From the NCBI GenBank assembly GCA_023374025.1, contig SIJG01000070.1, forward strand, positions 555,417 to 619,416: 64,000 nt of DNA, given 5' to 3'. The DNA comes from Heterodera schachtii. Lineage: Eukaryota > Nematoda > Chromadorea > Rhabditida > Heteroderidae. The notes under the pieces were generated by a model. It saw only the letters and a list, made by a program, of their open reading frames with translations. It did no database searches and was not told the origin of the DNA. Each line of letters begins with the position of its first letter. Position 1 is the stretch's first letter. This document shows positions 12,042 through 24,370 of this stretch, piece after piece. The translations under genes and the position numbers were made by a program.

Positions 12042-13861
12042 ATGCATTATTTTATTCTAAAATTTTTGCTTTTAATTTATTATCACCAATTCATTAGTGG
12101 TGTTCCCGTGTCCAATGCAAATGAATTTTTTGTAAGTTTTCTTTTCATAAATTTGGGCACTAAAATTTGGCAAAATTTTAAGCATATTTTTGTTATTGTT
12201 CTTCAATGATTCTCTATGCCAAGAAACTTTCAAAAAATAAAATGGTTCCTCTGAAATAATATTATGTTTTTGTCGCCAAATTCGAAATTAAAAATTGGAC
12301 ATAAAAATAAAACAAACAATAAATTTTATAAAATAAATATTAAATAAAAAAACGAAAAAAAATCAAAATTTTTTTTAAAATGAATTACCTAATTTAGTTT
12401 CAAAAAATAAATTGGGGGGGGGGACTTTGAAAATCTCTCACCTTTGGTGTCTTAAATTTGAATTTTAGCTTTTTTTAAAGAGTGCCTATCATTTTTATTG
12501 AATTTTTTGAGGCATTTTCTGAGAATTCCCGAAAGTAAGTATCCAAAATGCCAAAATAGACAAAAATCATATTTCTATTATTTGAACACAGATCGATGAC
12601 GAAGGTTTGGTTGCGATTGCGAAGGGTCCGGCACATTTTGAACAGTTTTGTACGGACAATGGCCTAACATTTGGACACATCAATCAACCTTTGGCACAGA
12701 GTTACGAAAAATTCCTTGGCATTTTGTATTTTCTCCGTATGAATTGGGAGTGCGAAGAAGTGATGAAGAAAATAAAGAAGCAGGTTAAAACTATCCGAAA
12801 AGAATTCTAGTAGGAAATAAATAAAATATATAAAAAAAAAATTTGATTTCAATGTTTTTTATAAATAATTTTTTTGGAAATTGAAAAGCTTTAAAATTCC
12901 AGCTTCCATAAATTCCAAAGTTTTTAAAGGATGGATTTCGGCTTCCGGATTTTTTTATGCGATGTAATTCAAGATTGTAGAAATTTCTATCCGCGTTCCA
13001 GCAATTGTTTAAGGGAAGGAATTCTTGATTCGGAATTTTTTCAAGATCACCGGGATCCCGGATTTCGGAAAATTTACGGGCTTCCTGGACTACCCTGACA
13101 AATATGCAATGTTTAAGGATTATGTTATGCGGGAAATCCAACAAGCATGTGGCCAATTCCGCCAACAAGTATTCTTACTTTACGAATGTTTATTCCAAGA
13201 ATTTGCGGCAGCTCATACAAAAGGTGGGGTTGGAATTTGTAAAATTTGAAATATTACCATAGGGCAAAATTAATTAATTAATTACCGAATTAATTTATTA
13301 ATGAATTCAGCTGTTGATCCGGAATTGGCCGAACAAATTCCGGTTGTGCTCAAGCCTGATTTTACAATAAAAGAATCGCGTTGGTCGAGAACATTAAAAA
13401 AAAAATCATTAGTCCATGTTGTGATCAGTTTGGCAAAAATGCGTGCCTTCCTCTTTGATGGGTCAAAATACGATTATCACAGCTTTGGCTATCTTGGTCA
13501 GCCAAAGTTGTCCAATGCTGAACAACTGATTGGCGCCTATGTGATCAATTTCAACAGCTCCAGCGCCAGTGCTTTTCAGCCAAAAAAATTGTTTAAAAAT
13601 TTGGACGTATCAAAATGTTCAAATTTTGACAATTCGTATGGCCCTATTCGCAAAATGTTTGACGACAAAATGCGCAAACTGATGAAGAAAATTAAGCCGA
13701 GCGGCGCGATTGATCACCTTCTGGGAATGCCAACCTATGGCATTGTTCAAGCAGTAATTCAACAAAATAATCTCTATTTGTTTATTATGAAGTGGTCGAG
13801 AATCCCAGTCTCGAACTCGGGTTTTATGATCTCGATGCCTCAAGACATTCTTCCAAATTAA
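12042..13861 (+). CDS. Family X member X1: predicted secreted protein, unknown function
   Basis: Four exons join in phase: 12042-12131, 12592-12783, 13118-13223 and 13311-13861, giving about 312 residues. Exon 1 is a signal peptide (MHYFILKFLLLIYYHQFISG, then VPVSNANEFF). Exon 2 opens with the family signature IDDEGLVAIAKG and contains YEKFLGILYFLRMNWEC. Exon 3 gives the second half of the module (ACGQFRQQVFLLYECLFQEF). Exon 4 starts AVDPELAEQIP, then KPDFTIKE, and holds a longer, divergent second module without recognisable domains. The cysteine after the Trp and the one about 25 residues later are at family positions, possibly a disulphide. Related to X2, X3, A, B, A' and B'. I know no named domain for it. 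Only X1, A and A' show a clear signal-peptide exon. Confidence 0.65.
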
Positions 13862-14082
13862 AAATTTGTTTAAAAACAGAAATTTGTGGCTTTTAATGGT
13901 CAAACTGGAGAAATTGCTTGGGTTTACGGTTTCTGGTCACCTTTCTCGGCAACAATTCTCGATATCAAGAATTTTTGAACATTTTTTGTCTGAATCTAGT
14001 TTTCAGTACCTTTCTCATGCCCTTAGATCAATTAAAACCAAAAAATTGTTCTAAAAATTAAAATATTTTAACCAAAATTAAG

Positions 14083-15227
14083 GCTGATGACAGCGCATTT
14101 CTCTTATTTCTCCGTGATGACAGAATCATTTTCGACAAATTTTGCAACAAATTTGATGGCAAAAATTTATTCCAAAATATTTGGCCAATTGCTAATAATT
14201 ACAGCAAAGACAGTGGCAATTTAAATTTGGAGGAGACCAAAAACTTTTTAGCACAACAATACAAAGCATACTTTGGCATTCTGTATTTGATGAGGGAGAA
14301 ATTGCATTGTGACCAGCTAAAGGAAATGGCAAATCGAAAAAAGTGTGAAAATTGCCGCAAATATTTGGGGATTTTATTTGAATATTTGTTACGTGTATAT
14401 AATGAAGGTAATTAATTCATTTTTTAATGAGTAATTATATGACTTGACAAAATCCAACCCAGACAATCCATCAATGCTCAATTTTCTTTTAATTCTTATG
14501 AGTTTTTTAAGTGGGTGAAATCCAGAATTGGCACAACAGTTTCAGCACAAAAAATGTCTTATGGATGCCAAGAATCCGGTCCTTTTTGTATACGGCATAC
14601 CAAATATGGAAATTTTTGAAAAAACACGGAATTCTTGCTGAAAAGTTTTCGGGAATCTGATCCCACCCCTTGTATTTGATTTTCAAAAATAAATAAATAA
14701 TAATCTTCATTAATTAAAAAACGTCATTTAAGCGGCATTTTGCCAATTTCTAACGGGGCTTAATTTATTTTTTCAAAAGTTTTAGAGCAAAACCCGGCAT
14801 TGACACAACAATTTCCAGCGATCAGGCCCATGTTCACACTGGGCAAAGATAATAGCATTACCTCATTAATTAATGTGCTGGACAGACTTGGCCAAATTTC
14901 GGCATCCATTTTTGATCCGATACATGTAAAAACTTTTCCTGATGAACCGAAATTGATCTTGACTGACAATTCAACGCAGAACAATTAGCCAAAAAATTAT
15001 CCAAAAATTTTAATGACTTAATTGGAGGAAAAAGCCCAAAAAGGAAGGGAAAAGAAGAAAAGGACGAAAGTTCATCATCAGTAACGGAAGGGTTAAAAAG
15101 CAGCAGCGGAAGGAGAAAAAGCGGAATCGCAATTTTCGGCCAAGTTCGGCAACAATTCATTAAATGGTTGCGTGGACAGACGGAAATAGCGCAACAAACG
15201 CTAATGGGCCTAATGAGAGTCAATTAA
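14083..15227 (+). pseudogene. Family X member X2, frameshifted
   Basis: Exon 14083-14407 begins ADDSAFLLFLRDD and carries QQYKAYFGILYLMREKLHCD then CENCRKYLGILFEYLLRVY, the module-1 signature. Exon 14786 onward begins EQNPALTQQFPAIRPMF and continues ITSLINVLDRLGQISASIF, the module-2 signature. The frame then meets a TAG at 14985-14987, while another frame continues from NAEQLAKKLSKNFNDLIGGK, which fits the family, to a TAA at 15227 through a Lys/Ser-rich tail. A one-base deletion near 14965-14972 explains this. No signal-peptide exon was found upstream. It is a pseudogene, an assembly indel, or a set of domain exons belonging to X1. Confidence 0.6.
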
Positions 15228-15567
15228 AGTGGAAATGGCTATTTTATGGGTACGAGCAGATCAATATCTTACAGGTATAAACAGGCTTATAACTAGATCT
15301 GGGTTTTTATGTGCTAACAACCCTGAAATATGTAATAGAATATGCAAAAAAAAATGCTGAAATATGTGCTAAAACCAAAAAAATGCCAAAAAATGTTCTA
15401 AAATATGTACTTAACAATTATTTTTGGCTGTAAGAGCACATATTTTGGTGACAGCTTTTTTGGCCCATAACAATTCTAACGGCAATTAGGACCCACTCCA
15501 AAACACTTTTAGCACCCTAATTACCCGCTTCCCCAGACGTTAATTAGTAAAACTGCTTCTCTCACAG

Positions 15568-17347
15568 AATGCCGATGACAACATGCTTCTCCGTGCCTTC
15601 GTGCAAGACCCAACAAATTTCGCGGAATTATGCAAGGAATTGGAAAATTTGGATTTGATGAAGAACATCACTTTTGTAACCAGGCGCCGTGGCAAGGCTG
15701 TGTACGATAGTGGAGAAACTGTGGAATATTTGAGGCAGCAATTCGGAGCATATCTTGGCGTAATGCATTTGATGCGCCAGAAATGGCCCTGTGAACATTG
15801 TGAGAAGCAAAAGCGTAAGAAGCAATGCGAAAAATATAAGAAATATGTGGAAATTGTGTATGAATATTTCTTCAGAGTGTTTCTTGGAGGTGCGAATAAT
15901 TATTTGGAATTTTTTTTAAAGCCTCGGGCTCGACTTCCGGTTGCCGATTTCAACGGATTGGTTGCAATTACCGCCAAAATATTTGAAGCCTCAAAATTCT
16001 CATTACCGATTTCCGAAATTTTTAGGATTCGGTTTCCATTCTTGATTCCCCATTTTTAAGGGTACAACTCCAATGCCCTTAGAAGCCTCAAAATTTGGAA
16101 ATTTCCGGCACCACCGGATTCATGCCCTTGGTGAAAGCCAAAAATAGAAAATTTGCATGAATGCGAGCACTAGATAGAGTATTTTTTAACTCCTCCGCCG
16201 AGGGGTGGGGGGGTAAATAAACCCTACTTCGGGGGCAGGGGCATGGTAAGTCCTAACTGGAAAATTTATGTAACGGACAATCCGTAATCCGTAATTACCG
16301 TTCACTCGGGGGCAATTGAGAGGAAATACATACGGTATTTTGAACCATTTTTGTGTTTTAGCTTCAAAGAACTTCGAACTGTCGGCACAACTGCCCGCGG
16401 TGATGCCAAACTTTAAATTGGCCAAAGACAAATGGGAAAAAGTGGAAAATGATGCCTTTTTAATTGACGTTTTGGACAGAATGTGCACAATTTGGGCCTT
16501 CTATTTCCATTCAACATACCGAGAGGAGTTTAATTTCCAATTGGCTGAATTATTTGACAAATTTCCCGAGCCTTTGCTTCTAAATGAGGCTCAGCTGAAT
16601 TTGGAGCAAACATTTGGCCAAAAATTGGCGCAAAATTTGAAACAAAAAATCAATTTGTCAGCCTTGACAGTAAAGGAAAGTGCAGCAACACCAGCAGCAG
16701 CAAATGATTATATGCGTCTTTCATCATCATCATCATCATCAGCAGGGGGCAAGCCCAGCAAAGGTGAAATGTTAAATTGAAAACTTGAAATAAGGGTCGG
16801 AGAAAACTCATGTTTGGGATCCGAATAAATTCCGTTACGAATCAATCCTGGTGAGTTTTAAAAAAAGCTCCTCGGGATAGATCCCTAGGACGGGATCACG
16901 AATTAATAATGTGAGACCCCAAGGGAATCCCGCGGAATCCCTGATATCGTCCGGTCCGCAATGTAAATCGTTTCGCAAAAAGGACTGCAAAGTCTCGAAA
17001 ATTTTTAAAAACTTTCAACAATTTTCTAGGCGAATGCCTAAAATTTTTAGCGCTTTTCCCTCCATTTTGAAGTTTTTTAAATTTATTACGTTTTTTTTTT
17101 TTTTTGTTTTTTAGCGATGCCATCGCTGGGTAAGCCGCTTCTTCTAACAGCAGGAGTTGAAACAGTTGAACAAGGCCATACTGTTGGTGTAGACGAAGAC
17201 GAAGGCAACAATGTGTTGAGCACGTTCAGAAAAGAGTTTGACGAAATTTTGGAAGAAATGGCAAAAACGGCAAAAAATATTGAAACGAAGGAAGGTTTTG
17301 GCACTAAAAAGGAATTGTTGGCATTGCTGTTCCGAGACAGTAATTGA
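15568..17347 (+). CDS. Family X member X3, unknown function
   Basis: Three phase-consistent exons: 15568-15889, 16362-16763 and 17115-17347 (TGA), about 318 residues without the missing first exon. Exon 1 begins NADDNMLLRAFVQDPTNFAE and carries FGAYLGVMHLMRQKWPC then CEKYKKYVEIVYEYFFRVF. Exon 2 carries LSAQLPAVMPNFKL, FLIDVLDRMCTIWAFYF and LLLNEAQLNLEQTFGQKL, then a Ser-rich linker. Exon 3 adds a short acidic helix (FRKEFDEILEEMAKTAKN). Upstream there is an acceptor (CTCACAG) but no convincing signal-peptide exon, so X3 may be a separate gene with a distant exon 1 or the downstream part of a multi-module gene with X1 and X2. Function unknown. Confidence 0.6.
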
Positions 17348-18299
17348 TCATTGGTCGGACTCGACCCCCGCGCATATTCAATTGTCGAAAGACCTCCCTC
17401 GAGACTATCTATATGTTTAATCGTTGATTCCCCCTGACTTTACAGTAATTATTCCCTGGGATTTACAGTATTTTTACCCTGGACTTTAGTGACTTGAAGG
17501 GTCCTTCATTTCCAACATATAAACTTTTAAAACGATAATTGCCTATTGAATATGCTTACTGTCCAGGTGCTGCTAGGGAATGCTGCATTCCGTTGAATCT
17601 GAAAATTATAATTATTATTAATTAGACATATAGACATGAAAATTAAACAAATTAAAAAAAATTTTAAGTGGCATAAAAATATTACAATCAAAAATAAAAA
17701 GAATGAAATTTTATGATAATAACTTTTTTTTTCAAAATTGAAAAAATTAAATTATAAGCAAAAGCACTGGTAAACATTGAAAGATTAATCGTAAGATGTT
17801 TTTTTTTATTTAAGACTTCTCCATTAGATTATGATGGGGAAAATCCGATTAAAATTCAAATCAAATATAGGATTAAGCATTTTTTTTATTTCTTTTTCTA
17901 AAAAATTTTGAGCATTAATATTCTGATAGACAACACTTAAAGCTATTGAATGATACCATGGAAATCGGAAAAGTAAGGCGATTGTTTCAATTCTCGGGGT
18001 CTTCTCAACAATGTGCAATATTTATGCCGGATTCGGACCTTTTTTTGGCATTTTCTTTGCTGAATTTCAATTTTTGCCTGAGAAAGTGAAAGAATTCATG
18101 AAAAAAGTCATAAAAGTGCAAAAAAAAGTTATAAAAAAGTCAAATAAAAATGCCATATGGACATTTGCGGATAATTTCGTGAAAAAATAAATATATTTCT
18201 TAAAAAAATAAAAAATTTTCCTAAAACATGGAAAAGAGACTGAAAAAATAAATCAAAATTTGTTTTGAAGAAAAGTTATTTGATTTAAATTTCCTGCCC
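17348..18299. other. Intergenic, no gene recognised
   Basis: AT-rich; the minus-strand frame at 17824-18018 has no supporting splice or family signal. Nothing further is supported. Confidence 0.45.
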
Positions 18300-18910
18300 T
18301 AATTTTCACTTGTCCAACGGAAGGGTGTCAGCTGAAAATGGCAACTGATCAACAATTAATTGATTATCGACAGACTACTGGCCAATTATACGGATTATCT
18401 GCTTATTAACTCTCTGGCCAAATGCTCATCCGTTGAAGAGACATTGAAAAATCAAGAGAGCAAAAGAGAAACGAGAGTGCCGAGAAATATTGCGGCATTT
18501 CCTCTACATTTCTCTCCCCTTTTGCACCCCGTCACATTTTTAATTATAAAATCTGCCACAAAAATATAATGTTCTTTAGAGTTGGCTGACAGCGGTCTTT
18601 CGCTGACGCCGTTTCCCGTTGACTGCCAGTGCCTCCACCCTCACTGGTTAAGGTCGAGAATAAGCCGGATTCGAAAGAAGCCATACTCTCAGCCTGGAAA
18701 TGGCAAAAAGTACAACGGTTGTATTCGGTTGGAGTCGGCGGAGTGCTCGCGCGGCCGCGAAAATTTTTCCAAAATTTTCTTCATATACTTATACCAGGGA
18801 TGGACTTTCGCTTTCGCGTTTAGCTTTCGCAAATTTAGCTTTTCGCATTTTGGCGCGAAACGCGAATATTTACGCCCCTAAGAATGAGGGATGAAATTCC
18901 CCTAAAATTT
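18300..18910 (-). repeat. Dispersed ~600 bp repeat, copy 2 (family R), inverted
   Basis: Reverse-complement counterpart of 10560-11160 over essentially the whole length, from 'cttgtccaacggaagggtgtc' words to 'cccctaagaatgagggatg'. Together the two copies bracket the X1-X3 cluster as inverted repeats about 7.1 kb apart. Confidence 0.8.
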
Positions 18911-19860
18911 TCAAAATTTGATCTATATATTGGCTAATTTTCACTGAAAATTTGGTAATTTTTTTAGTGAAAATCTGTTAACAATTACACACAAATATTG
19001 TGATTTTCTTGGAAAAAAATTCTTCGTAAATGGTGAAATAGGCACAAAATGTCATAAAAATGACTTAAATAGGCTTATAATCACATTTGAGTATTTTAAA
19101 AATTATGGTATTTTTAGGTGTATATTTTCAAAAAAAAAAAGAAATTTTTTCACTATAAATATCTATAAACTTTCAAAAATTCTCAATGTAAAAAATGAAA
19201 ATATGTACGAAAAATTTTGGATTTTTTTTGAGTTTTTCCAAAAATTTCCATAAAATCCCTAAATATGTAACAAAAAATGAAAAGATGTAAGAAAAAAATC
19301 CATAATATATGTATACCAAATATGTATAAAATCACGAAATTAAGTCAGCAATTTTTTTTATACCAAATATGTATAAAATCACGAAATTAAGTCTGCAATT
19401 TTTTTAAGAAAAATTTAAAAACCTATTAAAAAAAGTTTTTTAGAATATTTCTAAATTTAATTTTATATTGGCTGTATAAAAAATATAAAAACATTGAACC
19501 TGTAAAATTGTAAAACAATCGCTTGCGCAGAAAAAATATGCAAAATTATACAATTTATAACCCTAGTGATAAACCAAGCCACTTTTTATCACTCCCATCA
19601 TTCACAGCGCAATGAATTTGTAATTATTAGGGTTGGGAAATTTAGGTCAGAAAAAACGCGAAATAGGTAGAAAAATAGGTAAATAAAATATTTTATTAAC
19701 GATTTTTTAGTGGAAAAAAGCATAGGGAATTTTGGTTCTTCCTTTATAAACGAATAAATTAAAATTTTACATTTTTAATAAAAATTTTGTCAATAGAAAT
19801 AAATAAATAAATTTGCGGGATACATTTTTGAGAAAATTTTCCATTCATAGGGGTTTTTTA
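18911..19860. repeat. AT-rich transposon-derived fragments
   Basis: Multiple 'aatatgta' words like those inside the hAT-type element at 20.07 kb, plus a local tandem duplication of about 50 bp ('accaaatatgtataaaatca' at ~19316 and ~19362). TAGGG-type ends occur near 19566 and 19628, but no paired terminal repeat could be assigned. Confidence 0.5.
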
Positions 19861-19861
19861 T

Positions 19862-21310
19862 TAGGCTCAAAAATCAAGTGCTAAGGGTTGCCCAATCTTT
19901 TTTTAAAAAATTGCATCAAATTTTAAATTTTGACCAAAATTTAATTTTTATATATATATATAATATATATATAGATTTTAACTTTATAAACATAATTTAA
20001 GCTTATTATTATACCTTTCCGGATTCTATTAAATGTTATATTAAAAATAAAAAAAAATAGCTTATGTATAGGGATCATTTATTTATGTAAGAAAAATCGC
20101 GAAATATGTAAATAAAATATGTATAAAAAACACTGAAATATGTATGAAATATGTACAAAAATCCAGAAATATGTACTAAAATATGTAAATAAAATTTTTT
20201 AAATGGTGATTTTTTGGAAAAAAATTCTTCCTAAAGGGTGAAATAGGCACAAATTGCCATAAAAATGACCTAAATACCTAGGCTTAAAATTATCTTTTAG
20301 TAATTTAAAAATTAATTTTTGGTATTCGATTTTTGAAAAAAAAACTATTTTTTGGGGCACATTTTCAAAAAAAAAATTTTGCTTTTCGCAAAAAATTTCT
20401 ATAAATTCTCAAAATTTTTGAAAAAATTGCGAAATTTTGGATATTTTTGGGGGTATTTCATAAAAAAATTCCCTAAAAATTCTCAAAAAATGCAAAATAT
20501 GTACGAAAAAATGCGAAAAAGTCCAAAATATGTATAAAAATATGTACATATGTAATATGTAGAAAAATTCGAAAATATGTAAAAATATGTAAATAAAAGT
20601 CCTAACTTTTGTTCGCAAACACAAAAAAGAAAGTGTTTTTCCTACTAATTAGAGCATGGAGAATCCAGGAAAAAAACATGTATTTACATAAAAAAATGAT
20701 CCCTACTTATGTATATGCGAAGAATTTTTATCTACTAAAAATTCATAATTTAAATTTTAAATTTAAAAAAAGATGTTGGCGATTTTGGGCTCAAGCCGAC
20801 TCCAACCGAATGCAACCGCTGGAACGCATATGTATGTGCGGCTCCCAGAACCAACGACATATGCTATGCCATTGCCAGGCCAATCTCTGCTCCACGTACA
20901 TTTTGCACGTGTCCCACCGCTGGGTCCCGCAACCGTCCGGATGCCAAATAAAGAATAATTTTTTTTTTAATCGCTGCTAGCGTGGCATGTTGCGCGGGTA
21001 TACATTGCGACCGCGCATCCGTTCAGCCACAGGTCCCAACGGCGAGCAGCGGGAAACGGCGTCGGCGAGTAATCGCACGGCTTATTTTATTATATACGAT
21101 GGTAATTGATTGTTTATTTATTGGGTGGGGTGTAAAGAGGGCGAGGGATGGGTGGCAGAGCTGCGCACAATACATGCACTATTTCACCCATTGCGCTCGT
21201 TCCTTTTCCTACAAATCCATGCACTGTTTCCTCACTGCTCTCGTTTCTTTTCCAACAAATAATGCAACGATGTGTACTATTTCGCGCATTTTTTTAAATA
21301 GCTCGATTTA
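19862..21310 (+). repeat. Family R-related repeat, interrupted by a hAT-type element
   Basis: The two parts 19862-20068 and 20706-21310 together match 23650-24370. Shared words include 'atcaagtgctaag', 'gactccaaccgaatgcaa' and 'aatcgcacggc'. The split lies exactly at the hAT-type insertion. The open frames here are not credible genes. Confidence 0.65.
20069..20705. mobile_element. Non-autonomous hAT-type DNA transposon (637 bp)
   Basis: Ends TAGGGATCATTT and AAATGATCCCTA, matching inward for about 22 bp with one mismatch. 8-bp target duplication CTTATGTA at 20061-20068 and 20706-20713. About 60 bp near its right end (around 20618-20680) are nearly identical to the inverted left part of the element at 61484-62109, so both belong to one family. 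No transposase is encoded. Confidence 0.85.
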
Positions 21311-21719
21311 TTGAAAGATTTAATCCAATCCAAATATAACTAAAATTTCGCCATTGTTGAGTCAAATTTTTAGATTTGTAATGGGAATTGATGCTCCGGC
21401 AGGTGCCTGATAAAAACTTCAAAACATAGGGGCATATTTGGTGTTTATTTGCGAAAATAAGCAATGTTGAAATCTCAATCATCATAATTAAAAATGGACA
21501 ATTCAAGCCGTTCAATTTTGTGGAGATAAAAGTCCGTCAAATTCACAGGGATTTAAGCCCGTATTCATTGAACTCATGAAAAAAAAAATTTAAAAAATTA
21601 AAATTAATTTTATTGTTTTTAATTAGAATAAAATTGGTACTTACTTTTTATATCATTGCAAAATTGTTAAAACAGGTGAGAAATGGGGTAATAAATAGAG
21701 AGCCGAAAATTTTCAAATT

Positions 21720-21860
21720 TATGGATCCCGCTGATGCGGGACGGGATACCTCGAGATAATCCCGCAACAATCCCGGAATCCCTATTTTGCCAAAAAATTG
21801 TGCGGGATTACGGACTGGGGCCTCACAAATCCCCAAGAGGTATCCCCACAATTATTCGTA
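21720..21860. repeat. GC-richer dispersed repeat fragment
   Basis: Words 'cgggat' and 'aatcccg' occur in both orientations and recur at 16860-16960, 13020-13080 and 29225-29490 in introns or gaps. This suggests remnants of one element family; the ends are not defined. Confidence 0.4.
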
Positions 21861-22139
21861 AGGATTTTCAACTCTTACTCGTTGAATTTCTAAAAATTAA
21901 AAAAATAATTTATATTAATTTAATTGTTTTAAATGAGAATCCTCAAGGTTCCGAATTTGTCTCGACCAGCCAAGCATGAATTTGCCTTTCGGTTACAATG
22001 CTTATTTCATTTTAACCTTTTTTAGTTTTTTTTTTTTTATTTTTCTTATTTTTTCCATTAATTTTATTCTTAAAGTCCGATAGAGTTGGTGGATTAGCCC
22101 CGAATTGATAAATGAAAATTAGGATTTAATCCAATGAAC

Positions 22140-22415
22140 TAGGGTTGCTCCCCGACATGTTTCGGGGAATTACGAAAGTCGTAAATTGCACTTGAAATAA
22201 GATGGAAGTATCTTTAAATGAGTTTTTAAGACTTTTTTGTTCTAGACTTTTTCTTTTTGTGTTTTTTTAGACTTTTTATGAAAATTTCCTCCCCGACGAA
22301 GGTGTTGCTCCCCGACATTTTTTAAATTTCTCCAGCCATCCCCGACAAATTCTTTCGGGGAATTTCCTCCCCGTTCCCCGACATTTTGCTCCCCGATGCT
22401 CGGGGAGCAACCCTA
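22140..22415. mobile_element. Short hAT-type MITE (276 bp)
   Basis: Terminal inverted repeats TAGGGTTGCTCCCCGA (16 bp, perfect) and an 8-bp target duplication CAATGAAC at 22132-22139 and 22416-22423. Several further 'ccccgac' and 'tcggggaa' words form subterminal inverted repeats. No coding capacity. Confidence 0.88.
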
Positions 22416-22429
22416 CAATGAACCCATTC

Positions 22430-23033
22430 CAAAATAAATTTCTTAAAAGGTGCCTTTTTCTGGTGCCCATATGTTATTCCGTGCCATCATCGGCAACTTC
22501 CACCCCGTTTGTGCCAATTTTCTTCTTTGATCAGCGAAAGCTTAGCCCAACAATGTGCGCTTTTCACCGGCAGCCAAATCAATTCTATCATTAGCAGCAT
22601 TAGCGTTATTCTGTTGGTCACCATTATCACCCTTTGGCCACCACTATTTTGTTGTGGTGCCCTCCTATTTTCCCGCACAATTGCGTACAGAAAGGCGTGG
22701 TAATTACCACCGGTGCCCTCATTTGTCGTCTCAACTAACACGCGTCGGTGCCAAAACAGACCACTGGGCTTGATGCTGAATGGCACGGTATTATTTTATG
22801 CGATTATGGAATATTCTCGACAGGATTTATATTTTGGTGCGGAACGCGCGATATTTGCTGCATTTTGGGGGTCGGCGCCGCATTTTTTTGCTGCTTTTGA
22901 GCTTTTTTGCCTCTTTTCTTGGGTTTTTTTCACTCAAATTCGGGATAATTCCTTAACAAATTTCATTAAAAAATTACAAATTACCCCCCGACGACGCCCT
23001 GCCGGCACATTTTTGAAAAAAAACGAATCTTAA
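22430..23033 (+). pseudogene. Possible membrane-protein gene fragment, unrecognised
   Basis: GC-richer stretch with coding-like frames. One frame to 22703 contains a hydrophobic segment (SIISSISVILLVTIITLWPP) and ends RTIAYRKAW followed by a GTAATT-like donor. Another frame, from about 22760 to 22950, carries GTVLFYAIMEYSRQDLYF and a second hydrophobic segment. The pieces could be exons of a multi-span membrane protein, but no family is recognised, the order of frames does not give one clean model, and the hAT-type MITE lies just upstream. Confidence 0.25.
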
Positions 23034-23649
23034 AACTCGAAATTGCCATTTTTGTACAAAAAAATCTATCAAAAATTAGAATTAATTTTCAAAATTTTCT
23101 CAGCGGACCTATCGACATCGCCTGACTACTATTATTTGTTTTTCCATTAATGACTAATTTAGTTACAAATTTTATTTAAATTATTTCATAAATGATTTTA
23201 TAAAAAAAAATTTATAATAATTTTATAAAACAGGTGAAAAATGGGTTGGTTAAAGGAGACAAAAACTAATAGTACTATGAACAAGATTTTTTAAATATTG
23301 AATGAAAATTTCTAAATTTCTTACATTTATTTTGTTCGAAATTGATACAATAAATTTTTTTCAGAAAATCGTGGGAAAAGAAGACTGCTTTTGATTTTAG
23401 AAATTTTTCTTGCATTTAATTCGTGAATTATTATATTAAATCATTTAAAAAAATAATAACTTGAAAATTTTATTTTATTTAATTTTGGTAGGAATTTTTA
23501 TAATTTTTATGTAAATTTTTTGATAAATTACATGTTTAGACTTCCGAGTCGAGAAATTTCTCGGGATTTTATTATTCGGTCTCGACTCAAGATCTAAGAA
23601 AACTGCGACATTTAATTAAGGGCATTTTTTAGCCAATTTTTACATGCAA

Positions 23650-24370
23650 TAAGAAGATTAGGCTCATAAATCAAGTGCTAAGAGTTGCCAATCCTTTGAA
23701 AAAATGCATTAATTTTTAAATTTTAACCAAAAATTTGATTTTTCATCAAAATTAAATCGGAAACATAATTTCAAATTAAATCAATAGCTATTATGCAAAA
23801 AACTTGTACCGAATAAAAATTCATAATTTAAATACTAAGTTCAAAAAAAATTGGCGATTTCGCTCAAGCCGACTCCAACCGAATGCAAGCGCCGGCGGAG
23901 CGCCACATGTTGTCGTCTGGCGACTGCCATGCGGGCGAGGCCCTTTGCCAGAGCCTATGCGCCTGTCTTTGCCGTTAAGCTCGAGGCGCGTGTCAGGGGC
24001 GGTACCGCCATAGGTGACACTTTCTGCCCATTGTCGCGGTGGTGCTTCGCTTTTCAGCGTGTAGCCGGTCGATGAACCATTTTCAACCGCGTCGACAACG
24101 GCGAGTGAGGCGCGAAACGGCGCCGGCGAGCAATCGCACGGCGTCAATGGCGAATTGTTCATTTTATATACAGTGAGAAATAAGCGATTCTATTTTGGTG
24201 TGAGGTGTAAAAAGGGCGAGGAATGGGTGGCATAGGGGCGCACTATCTATGCACTATTTCGCCCGCTGCACTCGTTTCTTTAACGACTAATTAAGTAATG
24301 ATTGTGTACTATTTCCTCCGCTGCGCTCGTTTCTGTACTGACTAATTAAGTAATGATTGTGTACTATTTC
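23650..24370 (+). repeat. Family R-related repeat, uninterrupted copy
   Basis: Counterpart of 19862-21310 without the insertion. GC-rich core 23860-24150 with 'gactccaaccgaatgcaagc' and 'gcaatcgcacggcgtca'. The 3' part has two tandem ~57 bp units around 24268-24368 containing 'gactaattaagtaatgattg'. Confidence 0.65.
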
